A DNA stretch of 64,000 bases from Incurvaria masculella (Eukaryota > Arthropoda > Insecta > Lepidoptera > Incurvariidae). The translations under genes and the position numbers were made by a program. Shown piece after piece: positions 1 through 11,384 of the stretch (within the stretch, counting starts at the first letter, position 1; each line of letters starts with the position of its first letter). The notes under the pieces are model-generated. The model ran no database searches. It saw only the letters and a program-made list of their open reading frames with translations, and was not told the DNA's origin. The DNA is taken from contig OX335644.1 of the NCBI GenBank assembly GCA_946894095.1, forward strand, positions 17,031,595 to 17,095,594, written 5' to 3'.

Positions 1-888
1 ACGCGCATGTAGAACGCGCAGGTAGCTCGCAAGCAGTTGTCGGACATGATGATGATGCATGTGTGAGAGATAATATATGTGCAGACGTGACTGCGTCAGC
101 GTCATGGTGCTGTGTGCTAGTAACATTAATAGTATCTGCAGCAGAGGGGAGTGAGTCGAGGCGTAGTCGTTCGAGCACGGACCTTTGCACAAAGTTTCGC
201 GCCAAAATCGTCCGTACTTGATCTGATAAGCGTTGAGCTGAAATTGAGAGAGCTGGCTCGAGAGCCTGAAACTCAGAAAGCAGTCTTACACGATATGCGG
301 TCCGTTCAGTTTCTCCTTTTGTTGCCCTATAGTACGCCGTCATGACTTTCATATTTAAGTCATAAGGCCAGCGCATACGGCGCACTACACCGTCGGTAGC
401 GAGTACGGATTGAGAGGTCGAAGACCCCTCCGGCACCAGGCCGACCGGCGGTGGACGTCTTGCTCGTCGTTGTAGGTGTGATGATGTCGGCAGCGGCAGC
501 GCCTCAGGACTTGATGTTTTACGTGCGTTTTTGTGTAGAGCTTTATTTTGTGAACGGGTTATCCTTCCTGAAATCTCGGGTGCTGTTCCTGTTTCATTGC
601 TATTGCTGCTTGTGTCACTGTTTTCAACAGCCGGGTGGTAGCGACGGCAGCGCGCTGTACCCCTGCTGTGTCCACCTCTGCGGTTCCGTGCACGGGTATT
701 TTCTGTTGTCCGCGTTGCATTAGGGCTGGTTGAACAGCCAGCCTGGATGCCAGCTGACAGAGGTCCTGCATGTGGAATGCTTGGTCCCGCCGCGGGGTTT
801 CGGTGAGGTTTTTTTGGTGGCGGCACGTTGACGCGGTTTCTCGGTAGTTTATTGCGTCGTGGTTAATGCATGAAACCAGGGATTTAGG
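1..888. other. Flank of broken LTR retrotransposon, unresolved
   Basis: This stretch is richer in GC and CpG than most of the window and precedes a gag-like frame, so it may hold leader or LTR remnants of the same element. No LTR pair, primer-binding site or matching terminal repeat could be identified. On the minus strand, roughly 559-850, an open frame rich in Gln, Ala and Met vaguely resembles the low-complexity N-terminal part of insect gag proteins. If that is correct, the segment has been inverted relative to the downstream gag. This is a weak composition-based impression, and a chance open frame is equally possible. Confidence 0.3.
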
Positions 889-1542
889 ATGGTTTTGATT
901 TTTTGGTATCGGAGCCTCCGAAGCATGGTGTCCAGCTGGAAGCACCTGCGTGATCTGCTCCTCGAGGAGTTCGATGTGGTTGACATGGATTATCGTTTGC
1001 TAGCCGAGATCCGATCCAGAACACAAGGACGTGATGAAACCGTTACGGTTTACTTTGCTCTAATCATTGGCCTTTTCAACCGTCTGCGGAAGCCCCTATC
1101 TGAAGAAGAAAAGCTACAGATTCTTCTACACAATCTGCGACCGTTCTTCACTGCACCCCTCGCTTTGGTTGACGTCACAGATGTCAACCATCTCAAGAAA
1201 CTTTGCAGGAAAATTGAGGCGACTCGCGTTCGTGCGCAAGCTTTCCACGAGCCCGCTGCTGCTGACGAAAATACTTTGGCGGAAGAATTCGCATACGTGC
1301 GCACTTCAGGCTCTTCTAAGTTTACGTCAAAGCCTAGAGCCAGCGTTGCTTCTGCCATCCAGCAGCCGCGCCAAACTATTTCTTCCAAGTACTGTGCGCG
1401 ATGTAAAACGGATGAGCACTCCTTCTTCAATTGTCCTGCTCCAAGAGATCTTAAGTGTTTCGGCTGCCAAAAGCCAGGATTCCGTGTCACAGAATGCCCT
1501 GACTGTTTATTGGTGTTTATTATTATTATTGGGTTTCATTGA
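889..1542 (+). pseudogene. LTR retrotransposon Gag fragment (capsid plus zinc knuckles), truncated
   Basis: The frame encodes about 217 residues resembling the capsid to nucleocapsid part of Gag from insect Ty3/gypsy-like retrotransposons. Residues about 15-65 contain the SWKHLRDLLLEEF helix and the IRSRTQGRDETV stretch, typical of retrotransposon capsid proteins in which a 'RTQG' or similar motif precedes a helical region. Residues about 165-203 hold two Cys clusters: CARCKTDEHSFFNC fits the CCHC zinc-knuckle spacing, while the second, starting CFGCQKPGF, has lost the expected His. The frame runs out in a TTATTATTATT tract soon after the second knuckle, and no protease, reverse transcriptase or integrase follows. 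Real Gag would be longer at the N-terminus, so the first Met is probably not the true start. It is a decayed fragment, not an active gene. Confidence 0.75.
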
Positions 1543-4209
1543 TCGTGGAATATTGCACCACTATTCCTACTACTTTCACAATTCTTTTACATTATTTGCT
1601 ACAACGTTGTTTCTTCCTACCATATCAATATATAGGCTGTAGGAACTTTGCGTCCTGTCCCCCATTCTCCCAGCCGCTTTGCCGCCCGCTTCTTTCGCGA
1701 CACGTTCTTGTGTTACGTTATTACAAAAACTTCCTCCCATTTAAAATTTCCCCGCCAGTGCCGTATTTTCTCCTTCGAAATGGAACATTGCATCGCTTTC
1801 ATGATGATAAATGGGTCATTCCCCATTCATGGAGATTTTTGGCCGTGGCTTTGTGTGCTTAGCAGGAAATTAATTTGATTTTTTTTATTATGAAGTTTCG
1901 CTTAGTGAAAAATGTTTAATGCCTATACTTTCATCATTTCATTGATTTTGTCTCTGGTTTGAGTGGCAATTGCTGTGAAATTCTACCATCGACCTCGTAT
2001 TTACTTCTTAACCTAAATTATGGTTGAGGGAGGCAATGGCTGAATCCGTCGAGCGACCACTGGCATGGGAGCGGCTCATTTCGTATATCCCACAAAACGC
2101 CTAGCCCGCTAACCTAAAATGTAATATTCCCCAACAATTGCAGAGATAAAGCAGAACCGTCCCCCTATCGGGAACTCAAAACTCGGATTTCAATCATATC
2201 TCATTTCTGTTCCACAAGTAATAATTGAAGATAGAATTGTGGGGGGTTCGTAATTGAATGGAGATTTATCGGAGACGCGATGATTTAAGCGAGCTGAATT
2301 CAAGAAAATTTAGTTTTCATTACGCAAAAATATGTAAGGGCGCGAGGCAGTCTTAATATCTGCTCATTTTCATGGATAAAGGGAGGTTTTCAATTAATAT
2401 ATCCTCGAATACATATATGTGCGTGTACATAGCTGTAAACGCGAATTTATCTATCTTTTATCCAGTGATTGACGTAAGTACATTACGATATTTTTACCTG
2501 ACTACGGCTAAGCTAAAAGGCCACCGTAGCGCTCGTAATTCATGGTAATATAGGCACAACAAAGAAACAAGGTATGTGCTGTTTAATGTGATTGTTTTAT
2601 TGGTTTTATGGTGGTATTTATAAAACCAAACAAAGTTCATGACCAGATATGAGCATACGCTTTATTATCTCTACCTACTCCTCCGAGGAAACGTCTTGAC
2701 GTTATATTGATAACGCCAAATGTCTTAAGGATTTGCCCGGCTTTTAAAATCCATTTTCAAAGTTATTTACGAAATTCGTAGGGTTCTTTATACAGAAATG
2801 CCATTTTTATCAAGAGAAACACCGACGAATACAATCATTGACAAAAGGAAAAGAAGCGAAGCGTTCGCGATTTTCTTCAGAGCTTTACTTGAACGTCGCG
2901 GTCTATTGAATTGCTTATAGACGGCTTTTAGATTGTTTTGTAGATCGACAATACGGAAACAGATATATACTAGGCCTGCTTATAAACGTAAATCCCATAA
3001 AGCGGTGAAAGAAAAAAAAGGCCGATTTAGCATGATATATATTTGCCTCATATAAGTTATTTGACGAGAACGACATATACTCGTGGACAAAAATATCGAA
3101 AAGGAATGGAATAGAAATACGCCCGGCAACCAAGTCGCCAAGTGTTTGCTTAAAGGGGCAAACTACATGCAACAAGCCCATAGTAATTAACCACTCGAGC
3201 GTGAAGCCTGTTACAAATCGTCACAAGTCTGTGACAGAATTGACGAGATATGGTAATTCCATGACTGATATTTAAATCCAGATATGAGGCTCAAATAAAT
3301 GCATTTACCTGCATAAAATGTCACCAGGGAAAAGTACTAAATAAAACAAAAAAAATCAGAGATGTTTTAATTTCTTTACTTACTTTTATGATGTGACTCA
3401 AGTTAGAAAAATTTGGTGATAAGAACTTTGAAAACACATTTTGTGGGAGAAATCGTACAATAGCAGAACTCCTGTGGTTCCGTTAAAAAGTAGTAATTAA
3501 TTAAGTAGTAATAAGTGTCTACTAAACATCACGACGCAGTCGAAAAATTGCATGCTAGAAGTTCAGAAGAAAACAAGACGATGGCCGCCACTTAATTATC
3601 CGCATACGTGTAATGCGCGCCCAAGGTGTTAAAACGGCGTGTGATATAAAACGCAAATTTGATGTAATATATATGTTCATTAAAATACCACATTAAGTTG
3701 AAAAATGTGTACATGGTACAAATGATTTCTTTTTTATTGTTCTTGCATAAGGCATTGTAAAAACTATTTTTTTTTTGTAAATACTCTCATTCATACTATG
3801 CACATGAAGTACTTATTATACAAATCATAACGGTACAAAATGTACCGGCTTCTACTGATAACCATTGATCAAACATTCTGTTACCCGGGAGACAAAAATA
3901 GTTCACATTTTTTTTCTCTTCTTCGATCAATTTAACTGTAGATTCGAATTAGGTGCCGGCGTGTCATCGCGTCAGTTCTATTTACTTTTAAAAGTTTCGT
4001 ACGGAATATCTCCGAGGGCCCCTTGCTGGAGGCCGCACTCACTGCGACAAGTAATTAACCCACATTCCGTGGAGTGGGCAGGATGCGGGCCTCGACAGTT
4101 CTGTAGAGCAGACCGCTGGTGGTGTATTGTTTTCGCGCATGCGCCAAGGCATATTCTCTCATCCTGGGTTACGTGATTGCTACGATGACGGCATTGCTCA
4201 CCGCAGGTA
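1543..4209. other. AT-rich non-coding stretch, nothing recognised
   Basis: About 2.7 kb of AT-rich sequence downstream of the gag remnant. Open frames are short and have no recognisable domain. No repeat shared with the rest of the window, tRNA-like motif or long inverted repeat was noticed. Around 1,640-1,720 a C-rich patch breaks the AT background but has no clear meaning. Confidence 0.4.
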
Positions 4210-4257
4210 CACCAGTCACCAAGTCACGTATACGTATACGTGACTTGGTGACTGGTG
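4210..4257. repeat. Perfect 48-bp palindrome
   Basis: The two 24-base halves (left CACCAGTCACCAAGTCACGT plus ATAC, right its exact reverse complement) meet at the centre with no spacer. The self-complementary core GTATACGTATAC lies in the middle. A further CGTATACG sits just downstream at about 4,263-4,270. Such sequences can extrude a cruciform and are usually unstable in genomes, so an exact copy suggests recent origin, a functional constraint or the tip of a collapsed foldback element. Confidence 0.95.
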
Positions 4258-4647
4258 GCTGGCGTATACGCAAGCCGGCCTGAAGTGAAGAATTAGTGTT
4301 AGGCTTGAAGAGACCCTGGTAAAAGGAGTACAAGTCGTTTCACCATTGCGAATCTGCACATTGGCAATCTCGGTGTCGACCTGACGCGTGACGAACTTCG
4401 GATGCAATTTGAAGGAAAAGGCCAAGCTCGCTTAAAACAATCAATGCAGCCGTACTTAAATAAACGGACGGCCCTGGTTTATTTAATCGTCTCATGGGCA
4501 CTATGGCAGTCCTGATATGTCATTTTCTTGTTTTGTCAGAAACTACACATTTTTAAGGAGCTATATCAGAAATACCGACGTATGACGGTGGCGCCATCTA
4601 CTTTGAAACGCACCCCATTGAATTCTCGGGCGCCCCAAGTATAAGCA

Positions 4648-4905
4648 TTTTTATTGTGCGAAATTGCGTCACGAATGCGAAATGCTCAATGGTTCGGAGT
4701 CAATACAAAACTGTAGGATCCCTACTAGGTGGTAGGGTTCAATCCACCGTGGTTGTTACCATGTTACCAAGCGGCAATTAATCTTTGGTTGTGTTTTCCA
4801 TCAAGTTTAATTTAGCTGTTCTTGTTAAGGGAAGGTTCTGGCATGCCACCTACTCCCTCGGGTGTGTCCCTTGGACTATTCATATCATAACTGTGGGTTG
4901 GTCGG
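4648..4905 (+). mobile_element. SINE copy, body and tail, degraded
   Basis: This copy belongs to the main SINE family of the window. Recognisable blocks in order are GTCACGAATGCGA, CTAGGTGGTAGGGTT, GCATGCCACCTA and a degraded form of the tail around TATCATAACTG. The tRNA-related head is missing, so the copy is 5'-truncated. It runs almost directly into the GGGTTCCGTA repeat that begins at 4,918. Confidence 0.75.
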
Positions 4906-4917
4906 GGGTGGGGTAGG

Positions 4918-5177
4918 ACTCGCACAAGAAGGGTTCCGTACCATCGGGTACAAGATTTAACACAAAAAAATCACGTTTTTTGTATGGGACCCCTTTTTTT
5001 ATTTTTTTTATTTTACCTATAAATTATTATATTGGCAAAATAAATACATACTCGGTGAAAATTTCAGCTGCCTACCTATTCCGGTTCATGAGATACAGCC
5101 CTGTGACAGACGGACGGACGGACAGCCGAGGCTTAGTAATAGGGTTCCGTTTTCACCCTTTGGGTACGGAACCCTAA
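4918..5177 (+). repeat. GGGTTCCGTA-bounded dispersed element, copy 1
   Basis: The element is bounded by AGGGTTCCGTACC near its left end and GGTACGGAACCCT at its right end, an inverted pair of about 12 bases. Inside are CACGTTTTTTGTATGGG, an AT-rich stretch, GAGATACAGCCCTGTGACAG and a short GACG microsatellite. Two other copies (about 37,080 and 44,986) share this order. The short inverted ends and lack of any coding capacity suggest a non-autonomous DNA element, but the family has not been assigned. Confidence 0.85.
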
Positions 5178-5269
5178 AAACAAGTAAATGATAACCTACT
5201 TTCTCTGAAGGTTGATTTCTCCATTTGCCCTAAAGGCGACATAAAAGTGCGAACATGGTTTGAAAGGAT

Positions 5270-5430
5270 CCATTTTACGAGAGGGATTAGCAGCCACTCA
5301 GGGCGGATTCGGATTAGTGGAGGAGCGTTATGACGTCATCCGAGAACAGATTACGTCGGCAAGTGTTGTCGACTGAGCGAGTCGGAGTGGGGTGTATTCA
5401 TTTGAGACGACACTTGCGCAAGTAACTGTT
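5270..5430. promoter_or_regulatory. Candidate regulatory patch with GGATTA and CRE motifs
   Basis: A non-repetitive, moderately GC-rich patch contains GGGATTAGC and CGGATTAGT, both with the GGATTA core recognised by K50 (Bicoid/Otd-type) homeodomains, and one full CRE palindrome TGACGTCA at about 5,331. There are several TCGACT/GAGTCG half-palindromes. Clustering is suggestive only; short motifs occur by chance. Conservation with another species would be needed to call an enhancer. Confidence 0.25.
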
Positions 5431-5761
5431 TTCCAGTCATATGCTGTAGCACATCCAATGTATTTTGTAGATTACTAGTTGCATTAATATTCAAAGTACC
5501 CTGTAGAAAACAGGTTAAATTAAATTATTTTTGCCTAGATGTGTTAATTGATTGTTTTGACTACACAATGCTTGCAGAAAATTCAATCTATGTATATTAA
5601 CGATTTTTATATCTCTCGGTTCATTCTATTTTGTTAATTTCATAAAAAAAACTCGGTGTTAAACAACACCAACCAAAAATCCTATTGAAGATTCAATTAT
5701 TTTTATTGTGACTATAACTACTCGTATAAGCAATGATGGTTATTGCTTTCTTTTGTTTCAG

Positions 5762-5914
5762 GTAAAACACAAATCTAATCAAATGGTTTTATCGCTGAAA
5801 CTCGATGAAAGAATACAAAATAAGACCATAGAAGAAGCGAAAGAAATAGTTACGACACAAAATAAATCCTCCAACGTATTTAGCTTCATATGTGTGCCTA
5901 CTGATGCAAGCTAG
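5762..5914 (+). CDS. Candidate host terminal exon, function unknown
   Basis: A strong acceptor (TGCTTTCTTTTGTTTCAG) ends at 5,761 and is followed by an uninterrupted frame of 50 codons ending in TAG. The encoded peptide starts VKHKSNQMVLSLKLDER and ends VFSFICVPTDAS; it is hydrophilic, Lys- and Glu-rich, with no obvious membrane segment. A distant resemblance to the glycine-loop region of TESK/LIMK-type kinases (V-K/R-H-R) was considered but does not continue. The frame enters in phase 0. No upstream partner exon and no AATAAA near the stop were found. It could be the last coding exon of a gene extending left of the window, or a chance open frame behind a good acceptor. Confidence 0.35.
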   Translation, partial: VKHKSNQMVLSLKLDERIQNKTIEEAKEIVTTQNKSSNVFSFICVPTDAS

Positions 5915-6349
5915 ATAACTAGATAAGCTCGAGCGTAGAGTCTCCGTTTCAGATTGGTTATAAATGTTTTCGTATATCCGGCTGTTCTCCTCTACAGGTC
6001 GCATTTCTCAACCGATTCTCTAGGTTTACAGCTCAGAGAGCCACCAGCAATAATGCAAAAAAATATAAGAATCGATGCATGAACACGATTTACTCTAGGC
6101 ATGCCAGTTGTAGCCGACTGGCGAGAGCTTGATCCCGACAGTGCGATTACGTGCAAGTTAAGCGAGACGGCAGGGTTACCCCGCGGCTATGCAAGCGAGG
6201 CGTGAAATCGGACAGGATTAAGCAGACATCGCTTGGTTTTTGGTGGCGGTCCCCAAATTCTACCAAATGTAATTTCCTCCCATTATTCAATATGTGCTAA
6301 AGTCTGCTGGCGTGGTCCTTTAAGGTACACATAGTTTGGACATATATCT

Positions 6350-6475
6350 ATTTTTTTATTCATCATCCATATGCAGATTATTGCACTTGGACTTATCAAA
6401 TTTAATATTAGCCAGTTCAACAATCACAAGGAAGAAGGACTGGCAAGAAACTTCGCTGGAAAAATGTTCAATCTC
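6350..6475 (+). repeat. Dispersed LINE-tail-like repeat, copy 1
   Basis: The block containing TTGCACTTGGACTTATCA, CCAGTTCAACAATCACAAGG and CTGGCAAGAAACT matches 50,378-50,495 in the same order. In the second copy a frame reads EEELERNSAVFF, similar to what is seen at the ends of some lepidopteran retroelements. The parent family is unknown; neither copy has an intact frame. Confidence 0.6.
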
Positions 6476-6614
6476 TACTTCAAAATTTTCAAAAATGGTC
6501 GCCAATGCAGAGTCACACGAGTTATTGGTGAATATTATAGTATGCTCCATAGTAAGTAGGCGTAAGCATGATTTGTGAGATTGATAAATAGACCTTCTTC
6601 TCAATTAGTAGCTG

Positions 6615-6815
6615 GCTGGGTAATCCCGCCCGTTTTGATAACATCGCTTTGAATGAACGCTGGTCGAAGCGGCAATGAAAATTGTCCGTGTTTTTCATCT
6701 AGTTCAATGCAGCAGAGTGATATAAGGAAGATCCTGGCATGGCACCTAGTTCTCATGCTGTGTGTTGAGCTAATATCATGACAGTGTTAGCTATCCATGT
6801 CCAGTTACATACAAA
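6615..6815 (+). mobile_element. SINE copy, 5'-truncated
   Basis: The copy starts within the body (AATCCCGCCCG) and contains CGAAGCGGCAATGAAAATTG, CTGGCATGGCACCTAG and the 3' tail GCTAATATCATGACAG followed by CCATGTCCAGTTACAT. It lacks the tRNA-derived head. Sequence divergence is moderate. Confidence 0.8.
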
Positions 6816-8940
6816 TATACATATATGAAATCTCATAGTTCAAACACTACTACAGTTCAGTAGACGAACGAACTGTTTGATTTCATACGTATGTGGATAT
6901 GGATGGCTCACTACACTCACCGTTATAACTAGACCGACACACCGCATTTCTGGAGTGGCATGCCAGGACTTTCTAGTTGTGAGCACGGTTGCAAATACTG
7001 AAATTTTTTTATTGTCGCTTCCAATTCGCGACGAATCCAGCTCAGAAATAGAAAGAAAGTGGCACATTAAAGAGGCGAGGATCGTACCCATGACTTCTGA
7101 CATGGAAGGCATGTCGCTCCGCCCCTGAGCGGCGATTCATTCTAATCATATTGAAATAGTTCGAAACAATAAATATTGCAACAAGAATTAAATACATAAA
7201 TGGGGAACATAAGCAAGATTTCGTATTTTGGAGTTACCGGTGCGAACCTTAAATAAACACCCTTTGTCACGTTGTGTGATTGTTTCATTCACAAAAATCA
7301 AACCAGAATGAAATCTCATAGTAGTTTTGTGTTACTATGATGTAAATCGGACCATATAACCACAAATACTCCATTTGTTTGCACGTCTCTGTAAATTCAT
7401 AGCGTCTCGCCACTTCCCATACATTCCAGAGCGAGACGACACTATACCAACACACAGCTAGGCGCGCGTGACAAGATTAGAGCCAATGACAGACTGAATC
7501 GCCACTGCATTTCCTACCTTCAAGGAACAATGGCGTGAGTAATTATAACCTCCATGGCAGTGCTCACCTCGCGCAGAAGTGCGCTGAAATAAATACTTAA
7601 AACAATACTAACCTAGGTAAGCACTACATATTTCATTTATCACTCCATATCGTAAATTCATGACATTGTCATTTTTGTCGATCGAACCTAATCGATCGAC
7701 CACGCGGCAATCTGTCGTAATATCTGCCTTCAGCACCCACAATTAACCTTTTTTTACTACTTGCCTAGATCTCCCATACGTATTTCCACAAAATAGACAC
7801 ATTTGTTTGACACAACATGCCGGCCATGTCCTAACCCATTCGTTCACCCAACAATGCTTACAAGCATATCAAGGATCATCGGCCCGGCTAAGACTCCAAA
7901 TATCATCGAGAGGCGCTAGACAAGTAAGCAAACCACATTTTATCAAATATCTCGTCCCAAGATCGTCCATCAACCATGGAAAACATTCCCTCGTCTGCTC
8001 GCCAACTAAGTATGGATTCTCCCTTTTCAGCTTCAGGCACCGCGCCGGAGCACCATCACGGCAGCGACGAGCGCCTCATCCTCTTGCTTCTCTTTTCTTC
8101 TCCTCATTTTCCTCACTCTTCGCTCCCTTTTTATTGAGTGAAGAGATCATTTTATACAAAAACACACGATGTGACTGCTAGTCACTTTCACCCTCACCTA
8201 CGGTGAGTCACCTTCACCATCGACTCACGTGTGAGAACAACACAGTCAGCAGCACACCTCTCAGCCAGCAGACTGGAGGACACCCATCACATCCTAGAAG
8301 CTAAGTACCCAGATTACACGTAGTAGGGAACGGCTCGAGTAGGTAGATGTGTGCCCAGAACCTCCAGAAAGCTGGCAGTCAATAAGTGTTGATTTTATAA
8401 AGTCTAAGATTATGAAATTCTATTTCCCTTATTTTGTACATTGTACATACTATATTACAATCAACTCAATATCACTATATCAGCATATCACTTCTTTAAT
8501 TTCCGACCTCCATTTTGCAATGCATACCACCAGCACGTGTAACCCTACGACCCTGCAGATATACTACCCTATATACCATACCTTACTTACTTTAACTACT
8601 ACCTTAACTACTAAAAAAAAACGCCACCCGCGACACCTTCGAACACAAGACATCTCTCAAAGTGTTGGACCCACCGCGACCCTGCGATGAAACGTGTCCT
8701 TATTTTTGCACCTGCTTCCATAAATATCCGGTACATTAACTTGTAAGTCGGGAAACGTGACCCAAGGCGGGAAGCTGCGAGTCAATATCGCTGGAAGTTC
8801 ACGAAAATTGTGCGTGACCGAACATATCTCCCAAGGCTCAGGAGCAGCGCCGAACGCAGGAGGAAGAAACGGCCCCACTTAAGGGGGCGTGTGCGTCGAC
8901 GTAGATGGCTCCACTGTATTCGGAGCTATTTCTACTAAAA
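6816..8940. other. Non-coding stretch with a pyrimidine-rich segment, unassigned
   Basis: No shared repeat was recognised over most of this stretch. Between about 7,990 and 8,120 there is a good acceptor-like tract (ATTCTCCCTTTTCAG) followed by CpG-rich and then TC-rich sequence, but the following frames have no recognisable domain. Around 8,860-8,885 a purine run lies next to CCCCACTTAAGGGGG. These could be remnants of an LTR element or of a host exon, and neither can be shown. Confidence 0.3.
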
Positions 8941-8944
8941 GGCC

Positions 8945-9003
8945 ATTAAAAAAAAAAACATGCAGACGAATTGATAACCTCCTCCTTTTTTTAAAGTCGG
9001 TTA
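8945..9003 (-). repeat. AACCGACTTCAAAA-type repeat, copy 1
   Basis: Read on the minus strand the block begins TTAACCGACTTTAAAAAAAG, then GGAGGTTATCAATTCGTC and a poly-T/TGTATG stretch. The same order occurs at about 16,275-16,332 and 42,060-42,190. I recall this motif as extremely common in lepidopteran genomes, but the element class is not resolved here. Confidence 0.8.
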
Positions 9004-9136
9004 ATAACCAACTTTTTGCGTTATGCCTTTTAATTATTTCACAAATGCGAAACTATTTTATGAATTGTTGTACAGATCTAAATAGTCGCATGCTCGCCAA
9101 TAGTTTGTACATTGAATGCAACAAATCAGAAAACGT

Positions 9137-9295
9137 TACTTGAGCACTCGCTGTCCACTGCTGGACGTAGGCCTCACCCAGACTTCGCCAAGTTGTGCGG
9201 ACTGCTGTTTTTCTTCGCCAGTTGTTACCTGCTGTCTGACGATATCTGACCAACGTGCTGGCGGTTTGCCGACGCTTCTTAAGCACTTAAGTAAG
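9137..9295 (-). pseudogene. RTE-type LINE, C-terminal end of ORF (fragment 1)
   Basis: The minus strand encodes the C-terminal signature TWRSLGEAYVQQW, preceded by a basic stretch with NNWRR. This closely matches the ends of RTE/BovB-like endonuclease-reverse transcriptases, which finish with a motif of the form LGEAY-QQW. Only about 50 residues are present, so the copy is strongly 5'-truncated. The 3' tail differs from the TGAC-repeat tail of the other RTE copies here, so it belongs to another subfamily. Confidence 0.75.
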
Positions 9296-9389
9296 TAATA
9301 GGAATTGATGCATCAGGGTATCGACCATAAGTAATATTAAGTACCTGCGTTAAAAAATACGCACAGGCTAAGCCTAGTGCGACAGTTAA

Positions 9390-9930
9390 GGTGGCCCAAC
9401 CCGGCGGGACTAACTCATTCGCGGGAACGGTACAAAACCGTGCTGTTGCGCTCTGGGACCTTCTCTTTTTCAAAAAATAAGACAGGCTCCGTGATGAGGA
9501 AGATGCAACATGTCCACAAAAAAGAAAATGTGCATAGTGTATGATTTGGTAAGATTTACGAATAATTTTATTACAAAACGACTTATAGCTAAAAGTAAAC
9601 CGCGACCGCTGTAGTCAAAAATCGAACAAAAATCAAATAGATTATAAATCTTGATTAAATAAGCTATGTCTGATGACTAATCTTTTTAAGATGTTCTTAC
9701 TTTATCATTGCATATTCCACCTCCAAAGTCATGTATAAAACGTGCGAAAAATTCGAACTTTCCGACCTTATAACTTAGAAACCAAACACAATTTTACAAT
9801 CCCAATGGTCATCCGACCTCTAATTTGATCAAATAAAGCTATTTTGATCAAAATTTGGGATCTTTGACAAGAAATATGCGCGTGATCTTCTTTCCCCGTT
9901 TGTATGGGGAGTTGAGCGGGATGGCCCACC
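9390..9930. mobile_element. MITE family B, full copy, TTAA-flanked
   Basis: The element is 541 bp and is flanked by TTAA at 9,386-9,389 and 9,931-9,934. Its ends, GGTGGCCCAACCCGGCGGG on the left and GGTGGGCCATCCCGC read inward from the right, form imperfect inverted repeats matching at most positions. The interior is AT-rich and non-coding. The TTAA target preference is shared with piggyBac and a few other DNA transposon superfamilies; the termini do not show the usual piggyBac CCY start. Further copies at 35,991-36,870 and 58,420-58,770 differ by internal insertions and deletions, as expected for a non-autonomous family. Confidence 0.85.
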
Positions 9931-9934
9931 TTAA

Positions 9935-11384
9935 GTAACGAATTTTAGATCGCTCTCAATTATAATAAAAGGCGTACTGGCCGTTTTTCTTATATTTGTA
10001 ACAAAGTTTTTAAAGAATTTGTTACAGCAGAAATAGAGACGAACGACTGTGACGCCATCTACATGGACGCATGAAGCCCTTAAGCCATTGCTACGAGATT
10101 GTTTCGCGATCTTATTTATAAATGTATGTGTATGAAGAATGTGGCTACACTTTGCTTTCGTGGAGGGAAAGAAAACGATATAATCAGGTTATGGCTATTT
10201 TATGGCTCAATGTAACGGAAAATGTGATTTATAATAGGAATATTCGTGTTTTATTAGATTTTCTCCGCTCATAGTAGTAAGCTGCAGAATAATTGATTTA
10301 TATCAATATCTGAAGTGTATTTTTGGTCACTATTAGAAGAAACGCTGATTTGGTCTGTATGAGGTGCAGAAATCAAATAACTTTTAACGATGTGGTTTTA
10401 AAGTGGTTATACATGTAGATTAACCGAACATGTCGTGGCAAAACAAGAGGTGTCGTGGGATACCCGGTAGGAACGAATTCCCTTTCGATACATTATGTAT
10501 TACTACAAAAACACCTATAAATTCGGACGGAATAACATTTCACAAGCGCTAGTAGTTAAAAGCGAGATTACGCTTACAGCTAGCGCCACTTTTAATTAGA
10601 TGGACGTACACTTTTGCAGGGTGCTTCGTTGGCATTTCGGCTCCGAGGCATTGTATTGAACTGCGGCCGGAAGTTTGACATTATTCCTATCTTCTTTTAA
10701 ACGAAGAAAGAGATTAGCGAAGAAAGAGATGAGCGAAGAAAGAGACAGGAACAATATTATCGTTTCGACCGTGAAGTAACGAAAAAAAATGGCGCTCGGA
10801 CATTTTATCCCGTAGCTTCCATCCGCCGAATATGCGAACTACATTTATGTCGGAATTAAAAGAAGTAATGGCAGTGCAGTTTATTTTGCATTAATAATTG
10901 TCAATTTAGTTGAAAGCTGTTCCAAATGAAGGTATTGACAGCTCACGAAATAAAATTGGTAAGGAGATAAAAGCCTCGATAATAGAATAAACCCATCACA
11001 GACCACAGGCAGATGGACAAGCGTGAAATATTCAGGACTTCATCGATGACCGCGGTCGCTCTCGTGACTGGAAAATCTAATTATACGCTTCCATGCCTTG
11101 TTCGTTTTTGCGTCACTAATGCCTGGGTCGCCTCGATTCGATCACAATACTGTTCAAATGGGTAGGAGAAGTAAAGTCCAGGGAGAGGTAAGAAGGACTT
11201 TCCTTTGTTAAGAATAGTTGTACCAAATTCGGGATTTCACTGAAGCGAGCCTGCGGGCAGACGCTAATAATTTACGTAAATAATCCTTTCTTCTTTGGGT
11301 GACGTAGACGTCTGGATATCTTAGTAAGTGAGCATAATGCATGCAATATCAGGTTCAGAGCCGGTTTTTGAGAATTTGGGAGCC
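9935..11384. other. AT-rich non-coding stretch, nothing recognised
   Basis: No shared repeat or significant frame was found. A short direct repeat, GAAGAAAGAGATTAGC/GAAGAAAGAGATGAGC, occurs at about 10,701-10,735. Confidence 0.4.

Noticed and set aside
5762..5914. Protein-kinase domain exon
   Set aside because: Only the first few residues resemble a TESK/LIMK glycine-loop flank; the expected catalytic Lys region and following helix are absent.
7807..8181. Host protein frame after an acceptor-like tract
   Set aside because: The encoded sequence becomes low-complexity Phe/Ser from a pyrimidine run, and no conserved segment is visible.
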